Below are positions 1-7,965 of a stretch of 30,147 bases of DNA, in pieces. Numbering within the stretch: the stretch's first letter is position 1; the number at the start of each line of letters is the position of its first letter. Origin of the DNA: a virus. The translations under genes and the position numbers were made by a program. Where the stretch lies: positions 1 to 30,147 of the IMG/VR virus record IMGVR_UViG_3300030333_003802. One strand, given 5' to 3'. Below the pieces are notes generated by a model. That model was not told the DNA's origin and did not search any database. It worked only from the letters and a program-made list of their open reading frames with translations.

Positions 1-3000
1 ATCAGTAGCTAATAATGATGTAATAGTTGTTTGAGCCGCCGAAACTGCTGCAGTAATAGTTGTTCCACTATTTGTAATTCCTATTCCATCTCCACCTAAC
101 AATGAAAAGTCTGCACTACCACCAGTGTCAGAAGCTTTACTTCCAGAACCTGTATCTGTTTGGAAAGTTACTGCTGTAATGTCTCCTGAACCTGAAGCAG
201 CAACTTGAGCATCAATATAAGCTTTAATAGATTGTTGAGTTGCAAGAGCAGTAGCGCTATCAGAACTTAAATCATCTTCATCTAATATTGCTGTTACTGT
301 AGCTCCGCTTGCTAATGTTAAACTTACATTATTAGTTACTCCACCGCCGTCTGCGATTGTTATAGCAACATCTCCATCTGTATAGTCAATAGTAGCTGTT
401 TCTAAACTACCACTAGCAATATTTAAACCAGTAGAATCTATCGATACTCTTTTAGTATTGTCTGCATAAAAATTAATTGTATTTGCATCTTCAAAGTCTA
501 CTTTAGTTTGGTCATCTTCACCTATCTTTATATCAGTAGCAAGTAAAGAAGTAATTGTTGTTTGAGCTGCAGATAAAGCAAAATCAAGGTTGTCATTAGT
601 TGTATCGTATGTTACAGAAATACCAGTTTCGGTATTACTTGAAACCATATTGTTACCTACAGTATCTCTAATATAAGTAGCTAAAGCTGTTCCATCTACT
701 GTTATAGCATCGGCTTCTAAGGTTCCATCAATATCAGCATCTCCACTTATATCTAAAGTAGCTGCATCTAATTCACCTGTAATTGTAAAATTTCTTAATC
801 CAGTATAATCTTTGTTTGAGTCAAGTATAACTGCTTTAGAAGCAATAGCTGTTCCTACGGCAGTGCTTCCTAAATCTAAAGCATTTAATTCTCCTACTAC
901 AGCTGTAATTCCATCTAAGACATTTAACTCTGCAGCGGTACTTGTAACTCCGTCTAAAATATTTAACTCTGCTGCTGTACTGCTTACAGCTGTTCCATTA
1001 ATAGAAAGAGCATCTGTCTCTAAGGTACCATCAATGTCTACATCTCCTGAAACATCTAAACTTCCTGCGTCTAGTTCTCCTGTAAGCGTTATATTTCTAA
1101 AACTTCCAATATCTTTATTACTATCAACAACCACACCTAAACTTGCTGAAACTGTTCCTGCTGTCACTCCATCTAAAACATTAAGCTCTGCAGGTGTTGC
1201 TGAAATTTGAGTAGTTGAAGCTGCTGCTAATACTGGTAAAGTTCCAGATACATTTGGTAAATTTATTGTTCTGTCTGCTGTAGGGTCAACAACTGTAAGA
1301 GTAGTTTCGTACCCATCTGCTGTAGCTCCTTCAAAAACAACTGCATTTTCAGCATTCATTGTTACTGTATCTACTTGAGTTGTTGTTCCTGCTACATTTA
1401 AATTTGGAACTCTTAAAGTTCCTGTACTTGGATTATAATATAATGCACCAGTATCATCGTATAAAGCACTTGTGCTATTACCAAATACTAAATCATAATT
1501 TACATTATCTGATTTGTCAGTTATAGTTACTGTAGAAGCCAATGTAGCGTTTGCTACTGTAACTCCTGCAATAACTGTATTTAAAGCAGTTCCTCCAACG
1601 GTAATAGCATCTGCTTCAAGTGTTCCATCTATATCCGCGTCACCAGAAACGTCTAATGTTGTTAAGTCTAATTCTCCTGCTATTGTTACATTACCATCTG
1701 CTAATGTAATTAAATCTGTATCGTCTGTATGTCCAATTGTTGTTCCATTAATAACAACGTCATCTATATCTGCTAATCCTGCTGCTAATGTACCAGTAGT
1801 GGTAAATCCTGCTGCTGTAATTGTTCCAGAAGTGGAATCATTTCCACTGTTAATTAAAAATGCGTCATCTACGTTAAGTGTATCTCCACTTAAAGAAATA
1901 TTTGTTCCTGCTGATAAATTCGTATCATCGCTAATATCAATAGTTCCAAGCGTAATAGCTTGTCCACTTAATGAAAGATAATCGTGAGAACTTGTAACAA
2001 GTGTTACATTGGTGCTATTATCTGTGCCTGAAGCGTCTACGCCTAAAGTTGTTCTTGCAGCACTTGCATTTGCATCATCTACAAGACTTGCTCCAAAGGT
2101 TGATATTGTTGTACTGTTGGGTACTGTTAATGATTTTATACCATCTAAATCTGTTACCTCGCTATCCATTAATGCACCAGCAGCTGTTACATTTGTTGCG
2201 TCAGTAACGTCTGCACCTGATTCTACACTTAACGCAGACAAGACTTCAGCTACGGTTAACCCTTCTACTTCTGTTCCATCAATTCTAAGAAAATCATTAT
2301 CTGCAACTGCATCATTAGCTGTTAAAACATTTCCATCGCTAATACCTTTTGTCAAACCTTTTACAAATGCAAGGTTTGTAACTTCAGAATCCATTAACGC
2401 ACCAGCGCTTGTTACGTTTGAAGTATCTGTTACATCAGCACTTGCTTCTATTGCATCTAACTTATTTTTAAGTGTAGTTGTAAAATTATTATCTGATTGT
2501 GTAGCTACAACAAAATCTATATTACCATCTGTGTCATCGTAGGTAACAGAAATTCCTGTTTCTGTACCGTCTAACATACCTCCAACAAAATCTTCTACCT
2601 GTTCTTGTGTTAGCGTAGCACTTATTTTTGAATCTAATTGTGTTTGAATATTTGAAGTTACTCCATCTACATAATTCAATTCTGCTGTAGTAGCTGTTAC
2701 TCCGTCCATTATGTTTAATTCAGAAGCAGTTGCTGTAACGCCATCTAAAATATTTAATTCAGAGGCTGTGGCTGTTACACCATCTAAGATATTTAATTCT
2801 GCGGTAGTTGATGTTACACCATCAAGAATATTAAGTTCTGCTGTTGTAGATGTTACTCCGTCCAAAATATTTAACTCAGATGCTGTTGAAGTAACACCGT
2901 CTAGAATATTTAATTCTGAAGTAGTTGCCGTAACTCCATCTAATAAATTTATCTCTGCTGTCGTAGCAGTCACTCCATCTAATATATTTAATTCAGATAC

Positions 3001-3243
3001 AGTAATTGTTGCACCGTCTAAAATGTTTAATTCAGCAGCTGTAGAAGTAATAGCAGTACCAGCATACTGCAACGCACCTGCTGAGGATATATTAACAGCA
3101 GCGCTGCTAAGTTGTAATACACTATCTGTAGCTTCTCCATCTGATACCGTCCTTAATGTTGAGTCTATACCTGAATTACTATTTGAGACCTGAAGGAGGT
3201 CTTTATAAGTATCTTTTATTCTTGTTCCTGTTAATGTCGCCAT
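1..3243 (-). CDS. Repeat-rich tail fibre / receptor-binding structural protein, C-terminus outside window
   Basis: An uninterrupted leftward frame of 1081 codons starts at ATG 3243, preceded by GAGG six bases upstream, and runs off the left edge, so the C-terminus is missing. After a short N-terminus come about ten tandem 13-residue units of the type S/A-ELNILDGVT-x-x-x (39-bp period, about 2655-3050). The middle holds three copies of a roughly 50-residue unit with the core SGDxDIDGTLExDA (near 700-785, 1000-1090 and 1595-1690). A segment reading SAAQTTITSLLATD occurs twice, near 550 and at the edge. Composition is Thr/Ser/Asp/Ala-rich with almost no Cys. Such repeats are common in fibre or stalk proteins of marine phages, and the position at the end of the morphogenesis operon fits. 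Which surface it binds cannot be read from this part. Confidence 0.85.
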   Translation of the reverse strand, partial: MATLTGTRIKDTYKDLLQVSNSNSGIDSTLRTVSDGEATDSVLQLSSAAVNISSAGALQYAGTAITSTAAELNILDGATITVSELNILDGVTATTAEINLLDGVTATTSELNILDGVTSTASELNILDGVTSTTAELNILDGVTSTTAELNILDGVTATASELNILDGVTATASELNIMDGVTATTAELNYVDGVTSNIQTQLDSKISATLTQEQVEDFVGGMLDGTETGISVTYDDTDGNIDFVVATQSDNNFTTTLKNKLDAIEASADVTDTSNVTSAGALMDSEVTNLAFVKGLTKGISDGNVLTANDAVADNDFLRIDGTEVEGLTVAEVLSALSVESGADVTDATNVTAAGALMDSEVTDLDGIKSLTVPNSTTISTFGASLVDDANASAARTTLGVDASGTDNSTNVTLVTSSHDYLSLSGQAITLGTIDISDDTNLSAGTNISLSGDTLNVDDAFLINSGNDSTSGTITAAGFTTTGTLAAGLADIDDVVINGTTIGHTDDTDLITLADGNVTIAGELDLTTLDVSGDADIDGTLEADAITVGGTALNTVIAGVTVANATLASTVTITDKSDNVNYDLVFGNSTSALYDDTGALYYNPSTGTLRVPNLNVAGTTTQVDTVTMNAENAVVFEGATADGYETTLTVVDPTADRTINLPNVSGTLPVLAAASTTQISATPAELNVLDGVTAGTVSASLGVVVDSNKDIGSFRNITLTGELDAGSLDVSGDVDIDGTLETDALSINGTAVSSTAAELNILDGVTSTAAELNVLDGITAVVGELNALDLGSTAVGTAIASKAVILDSNKDYTGLRNFTITGELDAATLDISGDADIDGTLEADAITVDGTALATYIRDTVGNNMVSSNTETGISVTYDTTNDNLDFALSAAQTTITSLLATDIKIGEDDQTKVDFEDANTINFYADNTKRVSIDSTGLNIASGSLETATIDYTDGDVAITIADGGGVTNNVSLTLASGATVTAILDEDDLSSDSATALATQQSIKAYIDAQVAASGSGDITAVTFQTDTGSGSKASDTGGSADFSLLGGDGIGITNSGTTITAAVSAAQTTITSLLATD
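2655..3050 (-). repeat. 39-bp tandem repeat array inside the fibre gene
   Basis: Around ten in-frame copies of a 39-bp unit encode 13 residues each, with the core ELNILDGVT. Copies differ mostly at synonymous or conservative positions (ELNIMDGVT, EINLLDGVT, ELNYVDGVT), so the array is kept at protein level. The boundaries given are approximate. Three further, scattered ELNxLDG units occur nearer the C-terminal side. Confidence 0.85.
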
Positions 3244-3246
3244 TTT

Positions 3247-3699
3247 TTACCTCAAATCTGCTGGAACAATTGCTCTTGTTCCTCCTGTTTTATCATTCTT
3301 CTTCATACCGTATTTTCTTATCCCTTCTTTATAATTAGCCAAAAATTGTTGTGCCATTTGTGCTTTTATAGCAGACATATTTGGGTCTGAAGCTTTTGCT
3401 GCTGCATCTAATAACAAATGTCCTTTCACAAAATCTATTAACAAGGGCTGTAAAACATTGTCTAAATCAATAGTACTTGTTATAGAACTAACTGCATCAG
3501 GCTCTGCATAATAAGAAATTAATATACCATTAGCTATATAATCTGAACCTGAACCTATAATAGCTGCCTTATATTTACCTTTAGCAGTTTCTGTAGTTCC
3601 TCCATCTCCATCTGTTGTGGCTATTGCTAATTTATCTCCTTCAACCCACCATACAAAGGTGTCTGAAGGGTCTGTATATGTACTACTTACTGCTGCCAT
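3247..3699 (-). CDS. Small phage structural/adaptor protein of unknown function
   Basis: A 150-residue frame begins at ATG 3699 with GGAG six bases upstream and ends three bases before the fibre start, so the two are co-translated neighbours. The C-terminal half (about residues 85-150) is helical and basic, with KAQMAQQFLANYKEGIRKYG in its centre; the N-terminal half is beta-like with Gly/Thr/Asp turns. No catalytic motif or membrane segment is visible. Its place between the tail-tube-side genes and the fibre suggests a tail or connector component; that is inference from gene order only. Confidence 0.75.
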   Translation of the reverse strand: MAAVSSTYTDPSDTFVWWVEGDKLAIATTDGDGGTTETAKGKYKAAIIGSGSDYIANGILISYYAEPDAVSSITSTIDLDNVLQPLLIDFVKGHLLLDAAAKASDPNMSAIKAQMAQQFLANYKEGIRKYGMKKNDKTGGTRAIVPADLR

Positions 3700-3702
3700 T
3701 TT

Positions 3703-4008
3703 TTACTCCGTGTCTGTTATTTTAATTTCTTGGTTAGTTAATCTAGCAATCTGTATATATTCACTGTCAGAATTTAAGATACTTACTCTAAAGACTTTAT
3801 TCACAGTAATATCTCTATCATCATCTAATCCATACCAAAGTTGGTCATTAACTAAATTTGTTTTACCATATTCCATTTTTGTAGCATATTTGCCCATATC
3901 TGATAAACATTGGTTTACAAGGTTTAGCACATATGTTTCGTTAGCATCAGGAACTGCTTGTCTTACTCTGCTTAATATTTCTCTTAAGCTAAATTCTATT
4001 GCTGCCAT
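3703..4008 (-). CDS. Conserved-type phage tail/connector protein, unknown function
   Basis: The 101-residue product starts at ATG 4008. A longer reading from 4065 is open, but GGAGG at 4016-4020 sits seven bases before 4008, and the ATG overlaps the stop of the upstream gene as TAATG, so 4008 is preferred. The first 45 residues (IEFSLREILSRVRQAVPDAN onward) look like two amphipathic helices; the rest is mixed alpha/beta. A similar short helical protein often connects head and tail components in podoviruses, but I see no diagnostic motif. Confidence 0.75.
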   Translation of the reverse strand: MAAIEFSLREILSRVRQAVPDANETYVLNLVNQCLSDMGKYATKMEYGKTNLVNDQLWYGLDDDRDITVNKVFRVSILNSDSEYIQIARLTNQEIKITDTE

Positions 4009-4178
4009 TATAGGTCCTCCCAATTGTCTGTTACATCTTCCCAAGCCATATTGAATGATGCCCACTTTGAAAAAGAGGTAAACACTTCAGCCCAAGCTGA
4101 ACCTATAGAAGATAAAGCTTGCTCTGACCAAGATGTACTTGGAGAAATACTTTGTTTTGTCCAATTAGTTTTAGTCAT
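4008..4178 (-). CDS. Tryptophan-rich 56-residue protein
   Basis: A complete small gene fills the gap between its neighbours exactly: ATG 4178 comes one base after the stop of the 166-residue gene, and its TAA overlaps the next ATG as TAATG. The protein has six tryptophans (residues 6, 17, 29, 39, 46, 53), most preceded by N, S, A or K, as in TNW, TSW, SAW and DNW, which looks like a degenerate 10-12 residue repeat. No signal or membrane helix is present. Tight packing and the Trp periodicity argue for a real, probably structural, protein; the role is unknown. Confidence 0.7.
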   Translation of the reverse strand: MTKTNWTKQSISPSTSWSEQALSSIGSAWAEVFTSFSKWASFNMAWEDVTDNWEDL

Positions 4179-4179
4179 C

Positions 4180-4680
4180 TTATACGCCTGCTACTAAGAC
4201 ATTAACTGTTGCTTCGTGAGTTCCGTCAGTATAAGCACCTGCTAGTATTTTAACGTCAGCAATAGCTTCTCCCATTTCCATAGGAATGACTACTGCTTGA
4301 CCTGGGTCTAATACTGCGAATATTTCACCACTTACTGTAATTGATATAGTTCCTGGTGAACCAAGTGCACTAACGTATTCTACTGCCACAACGTGAACTG
4401 TAGCTGGTAATGTTCCTGCTGTCACAGCAGACAATTCTGTCCAGTCTGAGTTATCTAACCCATCTGCACTACTTGCCTCTGAAACAACTGCATTACTCCA
4501 ATAAGCTACGTCTGATGTACTATATTCTTGATTCATAGTATAGCTTCCGCCCCAACTTCTTTGTCCTGAAAAGACATCTAAAGCATAGTTTGTGTAATCT
4601 CCAGCTGCACCACCGTCGTTTGCAACGCTTACGTCATTAACAATCTGAACTGATGTTTGTACTCTAATTTCGTTTGCCAT
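4180..4680 (-). CDS. Beta-rich phage structural protein, unknown function
   Basis: A 166-residue product starts at ATG 4680 with AAGGA eight bases upstream. It is rich in Val, Thr, Ala and Gly and poor in Lys, has no Cys, and its alternating hydrophobic pattern (for example TISITVSGEIFAVLDPGQAV around residues 110-130) suggests beta-sandwich folding. Such proteins between the long coiled-coil protein and the fibre are usually virion components. The sequence shows no enzyme motif. Confidence 0.75.
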   Translation of the reverse strand: MANEIRVQTSVQIVNDVSVANDGGAAGDYTNYALDVFSGQRSWGGSYTMNQEYSTSDVAYWSNAVVSEASSADGLDNSDWTELSAVTAGTLPATVHVVAVEYVSALGSPGTISITVSGEIFAVLDPGQAVVIPMEMGEAIADVKILAGAYTDGTHEATVNVLVAGV

Positions 4681-4689
4681 TATGTTTCC

Positions 4690-6525
4690 TTATTGTTTAT
4701 TTAATTGCCCTTGTAAGGACTGTAAAAATTCTTTATATTGAGCATCAATTATTTGATACTGCTGTCCGTACCAAGTATATTTAGCTGTATCTTTTTGTAA
4801 ATTAGCGTTATATTCTTGAACTTCTTTACTAACATTTGCTCCATAAGCCTGAAGCTCTGCTCCGTACTTAGCCATTATGTTATTATTGTCTTGTATTTTA
4901 GCTTGCATATTTTGAGCTGAATTTTGTAATGCTAAAGCTTGGTCAGCTGCTTTGTTTGCCAAATCAACATTGGTAGATTGCTGTGCTGTTTGTTGAGCAT
5001 CAGCTGCATCTATTTGAGCCTGTGTTATAGCTTTTTGTAAATCAGAATTATGTTTTTGTGCTTCTGCAGCTATGTTTGCTTGATATCTTACATTCTCTTT
5101 ATTAAACTCATTTAATTCATTTTGTATATCTGCTTGATATTGTTGAAGTTCTACGCTAGTTCTTGCTTGGTATAATGTTAATTCTTTTTGTGTGTTTTGC
5201 TGATATTCAGCTATTTCTTTGTTTACATTTTGTTGATATAAACCTAATTCTTGTTGAAACTTTGCTAAAAGACTATTATTATTATTAATAATTTCTTGCA
5301 TATTATTTACAGCATTTTGAAGGTTAAGCTCCTGGTCTTTAGCTTTGTTTGCAATATCAACATTAGTAGCGTTTTGTGAATCTTGTTGAGCTTTTGCCAA
5401 ATCAATCCTAGCTTGTTCAAGAACTTTTTGTTGGTCAGCTTGAAATTTTGAAATAGCTTCTTGAAATTCTGTTTGATATATTGAATTTTCTTTATTAAAC
5501 TGAGCTTGAGACTCACTTAATCTTGCTTGATATTCAGAAATCTCATTGTTTAATCTTCCTAATTGTATTTGAGCTAACTCTGAATCTTCATCTGTTTCTA
5601 AAAATGTTTCAAATTGCGATGTATCCACAGTTAAAACTGGAGGAGTAAATGTTGGAGCACTTCCAGAAACATTTATTTCACTAGGAACGGTGCCAAATGT
5701 TACAGTTGACATATCTTCAGCAAAGGCTGATTGATTGCTAGCGTCCGCGTATGTAACAGTTGCTATACTTGGAACACTAGGAGCGCTTGCGCTTATGCTT
5801 AAATCTGATATGGCTACGCTACTTAAACTTAATGTAGGTTTTGTATATGATGGAACATCTCCACTTATATCTGCTTTGCTAACACTTCCTACAGTAATAT
5901 CTCCCACAGCAGTTGCAGTTGCGTCAGCATTTGTTGCATCGCTATAACTTACTGTTGATAAAGTTGGTGCTACTGGAACTGTTGAGGAAATAGATAATGC
6001 TGACAAAGAAACATTAACATCATTCATTAATCTTTGAATGCCATTTCTTGCTGCATATAAAACTACAGCTGGCTCTGCTTCGTCAGGAAAATTTGTTATA
6101 GAACTGTCATCATAAGTTACTGCTGAAAAGTCAAGACTTATATGAACTAATGACATATCGTTCGTAGAAGCGCTTGTAGGAAATACTTGTAAAGTATCTC
6201 CATCCATCCAATAAGCAGGGTCACTTGTTGTAGCATATTCCATATTACTTGAATCTTGTATAATACCTTTTTTAGTTGGAGCTACTTTTCTACAAGGTGT
6301 TAAATAAGAACTGTTTCCAGCATCTTTTCTTAAAACACCTAATACTTTCTTACCCTCAACGTCAATTGTATTTTCAAAAACAGTTGTTGAAGCTACTTCC
6401 TCAAGCCTTGTTTGTGGTATAAAATTAATAACTTCTTTACAACCATCTTGCAACCAACTGCTAATAGCAGTAGTGTCGCCTATGCTTCCTGTTAAGTCTT
6501 CTACTTGTACTTGAAATGTTGCCAT
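4690..6525 (-). CDS. Coiled-coil tail/internal virion-type structural protein with duplicated segment
   Basis: The 611-residue product starts at ATG 6525 (AAGG upstream, overlapping the stop of the preceding gene as TAATG). Residues 1-175 form a globular domain that begins with FQVQVEDLTG and contains an aromatic 'DPAYWMDGDTLQVFP' segment, like phage head-tail adaptor N-termini. Residues about 180-310 are Ser/Thr/Ala/Val-rich and repeat a SYSDATN/TYADASN theme. From about 320 to the end the protein is a Gln/Asn/Ala/Lys-rich coiled coil. That coiled coil holds two related segments, each beginning NKEN, passing through a 'TNVDxANKAxDQxLxLQN' block and ending in a run of YQ/YN heptads, so it arose by internal duplication. 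Gln content is striking. The role as a tail or ejection component is inferred from position and architecture. Confidence 0.8.
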   Translation of the reverse strand: MATFQVQVEDLTGSIGDTTAISSWLQDGCKEVINFIPQTRLEEVASTTVFENTIDVEGKKVLGVLRKDAGNSSYLTPCRKVAPTKKGIIQDSSNMEYATTSDPAYWMDGDTLQVFPTSASTNDMSLVHISLDFSAVTYDDSSITNFPDEAEPAVVLYAARNGIQRLMNDVNVSLSALSISSTVPVAPTLSTVSYSDATNADATATAVGDITVGSVSKADISGDVPSYTKPTLSLSSVAISDLSISASAPSVPSIATVTYADASNQSAFAEDMSTVTFGTVPSEINVSGSAPTFTPPVLTVDTSQFETFLETDEDSELAQIQLGRLNNEISEYQARLSESQAQFNKENSIYQTEFQEAISKFQADQQKVLEQARIDLAKAQQDSQNATNVDIANKAKDQELNLQNAVNNMQEIINNNNSLLAKFQQELGLYQQNVNKEIAEYQQNTQKELTLYQARTSVELQQYQADIQNELNEFNKENVRYQANIAAEAQKHNSDLQKAITQAQIDAADAQQTAQQSTNVDLANKAADQALALQNSAQNMQAKIQDNNNIMAKYGAELQAYGANVSKEVQEYNANLQKDTAKYTWYGQQYQIIDAQYKEFLQSLQGQLNKQ

Positions 6526-6698
6526 TACTTACCTTGTCCTCTATATGCTTTTTTGTATTTTTTTAAACTCTTTGAAGAAACAAACATATGACTAGTGTCT
6601 GGAATAGTTCCAAACCTAGTATGCTTACTTTCTCCTTGCCTTGTTTTCTTTAAAGTTTTTTTCTTTAAAGAAACATTGCTAAATAACCTTCTTCTCAT
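6525..6698 (-). CDS. Small very basic phage protein
   Basis: A 57-residue gene starts at ATG 6698 directly after the TAA of the 19-codon gene upstream; its own TAA overlaps the ATG of the 611-residue gene as TAATG. It begins MRRRLF and carries Lys/Arg clusters at both ends (LKKKTLKKTRQ and LKKYKKAYRGQGK), with a neutral centre 'RFGTIPDTSHMFVS'. Net charge is strongly positive, consistent with nucleic-acid contact or virion DNA neutralisation, but no family is recognised. Confidence 0.7.
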   Translation of the reverse strand: MRRRLFSNVSLKKKTLKKTRQGESKHTRFGTIPDTSHMFVSSKSLKKYKKAYRGQGK

Positions 6699-6758
6699 TT
6701 ATTTTCTTTTTTTAGGTCTTCCTACTTTTTTACCGTATGTTCCTTCACCTCTTGGCAT
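6699..6758 (-). CDS. 19-residue basic peptide with AT-hook-like GRPKK tail
   Basis: ATG 6758 follows the upstream stop by two bases, GGAG lies 6-8 bases before it, and its TAA abuts the next ATG. The peptide reads MPRGEGTYGKKVGRPKKRK. The V-GRP-KK core is like the minor-groove AT-hook motif. From memory, tiny ORFs with MPRG/MPKG...GTYGxKxGRP are frequent in marine phage genomes near capsid genes. The size makes this vulnerable to over-calling; the perfect packing is the main support. Confidence 0.6.
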   Translation of the reverse strand: MPRGEGTYGKKVGRPKKRK

Positions 6759-6760
6759 AG

Positions 6761-7027
6761 TTAACTCCTATCGTCCCATTTAATATGTTTTTTATATAAA
6801 GCTTTTTTATCATCCGCTTTCTTCTTTTGACCTCTTTTAATGTGTTCATCCATTGAGATTGAACTAAAATCTATTTGGTCTTTTCTAATCGCTGTTGCCC
6901 AAGGGCTATTTTCCCTTACAACAAACTGAGTACTCCACGCTGGTGGATGTGCTCTTTGTCCGCAAGAGGGACAATTAAAAAATCCCTCTGGGTTAGGCTC
7001 ACTACAATGCTGACAACTTTTAGCCAT
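6761..7027 (-). CDS. Zinc-ribbon small protein
   Basis: An 88-residue product whose ATG 7027 overlaps the upstream stop; AAAGGA precedes it. The N-terminus holds two CxxC knuckles (C5/C8 and C19/C22) spaced 10 residues apart, a classic zinc ribbon. The remainder is polar, with a Lys-rich C-terminal helix (IKRGQKKKADDKKALYKKHI). It could bind nucleic acid or protein during assembly; the sequence does not decide. Confidence 0.75.
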   Translation of the reverse strand: MAKSCQHCSEPNPEGFFNCPSCGQRAHPPAWSTQFVVRENSPWATAIRKDQIDFSSISMDEHIKRGQKKKADDKKALYKKHIKWDDRS

Positions 7028-7224
7028 TATCCTTTATGAACAATAATGTAAGCAATTCTACTGCTATCAAGCTTTACTGCTTGTATGTCAACTATAGCTC
7101 CATCACTATCATCTAAGTCTTGGATGTAGTCATTAATTTCTTTAGCCAAAGAACCAGAAACTGAATCTGCTTTTGGGCTTATATCATTAATGATAACTTT
7201 TGTAGTTGTATTGTAATTAGCCAT
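7027..7224 (-). CDS. Hypothetical 65-residue protein
   Basis: ATG 7224 has AGGAG six bases upstream and the stop overlaps the next ATG. The sequence is acidic in the middle (IQDLDDSDGAIVDIQAVKLD) and ends in a beta-like IAYIIVHKG. It resembles short phage proteins with a beta-alpha-beta core, but no named family is recognised. Confidence 0.7.
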   Translation of the reverse strand: MANYNTTTKVIINDISPKADSVSGSLAKEINDYIQDLDDSDGAIVDIQAVKLDSSRIAYIIVHKG

Positions 7225-7236
7225 TTTTTTCTCCTA

Positions 7237-7452
7237 TTATTTCTTATAAACTTTTTCTGCTCCAGCTATACCGAAGCTTCCTAATGTTACCCAGACAAAT
7301 GAATTATATACATTGTCGTTGATAACTAAATCTTGTCCCATTAATCCTGTCACTAAATCAACGATTCCAAACATAACCATAACAGCAAAAGAAATAAATC
7401 CAATGATTGCTTTTTCGTTGTATTCGTTTTCGTCTTTAAATATTTTCCACAT
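7237..7452 (-). CDS. Small two-helix membrane protein, holin-like candidate
   Basis: The 71-residue product starts at ATG 7452 with AAAAGGA upstream. A charged N-terminus (WKIFKDENEYNEK) is followed by two hydrophobic segments, about residues 15-38 (IIGFISFAVMVMFGIVDLVT) and 49-65 (FVWVTLGSFGIAGA), and a basic tail EKVYKK. Size and topology would suit a class II holin or a virion-associated membrane protein. No endolysin lies nearby in the window, so the holin call is only a possibility. It is the first gene after a 72-base hairpin block. Confidence 0.7.
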   Translation of the reverse strand: MWKIFKDENEYNEKAIIGFISFAVMVMFGIVDLVTGLMGQDLVINDNVYNSFVWVTLGSFGIAGAEKVYKK

Positions 7453-7473
7453 AATTTTTTCCTTTTGGATTTC

Positions 7474-7533
7474 GGGGTTACACCTTTATACGAATAACCC
7501 CACAGTTCCAAAACTGTTAATCCTCACGGATTA
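7474..7533 (-). other. Three abutting perfect hairpins between the capsid block and downstream genes
   Basis: The 83-base gap after the decoration-like gene holds three inverted repeats that touch without a spacer: TAATCC/GGATTA with a 4-base loop (7518-7533), ACAGTT/AACTGT with a 4-base loop (7502-7517), and GGGGTTA/TAACCCC with a 14-base loop (7474-7501). None is followed by a clear U-run on the transcribed (minus) strand, so simple termination is unlikely; mRNA processing or 3'-end protection of the capsid message is plausible. Confidence 0.75.
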
Positions 7534-7535
7534 GT

Positions 7536-7964
7536 TTATGATATAGTCATATGGTCGTTATCGTGTTGTTGTCCACTTACATAGTAGTTAGAACCATCAC
7601 ACACTAACTCTGCCCAATCACCAACTGCTGCTCCAGAAGCCCAAACTAATTCATCAACTCCTGATTCTGCAGATTCTCCACCTGAAGAGTCTGCTGAACC
7701 AATCATACCAATTAAGGTATCTTCAGCTGAATTAGGGATTACTTTTACTGCATTTGATGCTGCTTCTGTAAGAATGAATTTTGCATTCCAACCTGGACCA
7801 GCTGTAGCTGCTAAAGGTAAAGTAATGCTATAAGCAGAATCCTGCTGTATGCAAAATACTGTACCTGAGTCAGCTGCTGTTAAGGTTAAAGCTGCGTTAA
7901 CAACTTTTACTTTCTTTCTTACGTCCGATACGCCACTATTAGGTTCTAAGTATGCACTTCTCAT
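7536..7964 (-). CDS. Capsid decoration-like small structural protein
   Basis: A 142-residue product from ATG 7964. A start at 8018 is open but lies inside the capsid gene, whereas GGAGGG sits 8 bases before 7964 and the ATG follows the capsid stop by one base. The protein is Ala/Ser/Thr/Gly/Val-rich and beta-like, with a 'GTVFCIQQDSAYSITLPLAA' segment and a 'GDWAELVCDGSNYYVSGQ' segment typical of beta-sandwich head or fibre-like surface proteins. Position immediately after the major capsid gene suggests a head decoration or stabilising protein; this is inference. Confidence 0.75.
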   Translation of the reverse strand: MRSAYLEPNSGVSDVRKKVKVVNAALTLTAADSGTVFCIQQDSAYSITLPLAATAGPGWNAKFILTEAASNAVKVIPNSAEDTLIGMIGSADSSGGESAESGVDELVWASGAAVGDWAELVCDGSNYYVSGQQHDNDHMTIS

Positions 7965-7965
7965 T

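Noticed and set aside
812-3193. Several rightward open frames opposite the fibre gene
   Set aside because: They are antisense shadows of the repeat-rich fibre frame, with Val/Ser/Pro-rich low-complexity products, no ribosome sites and no relation to neighbouring genes.
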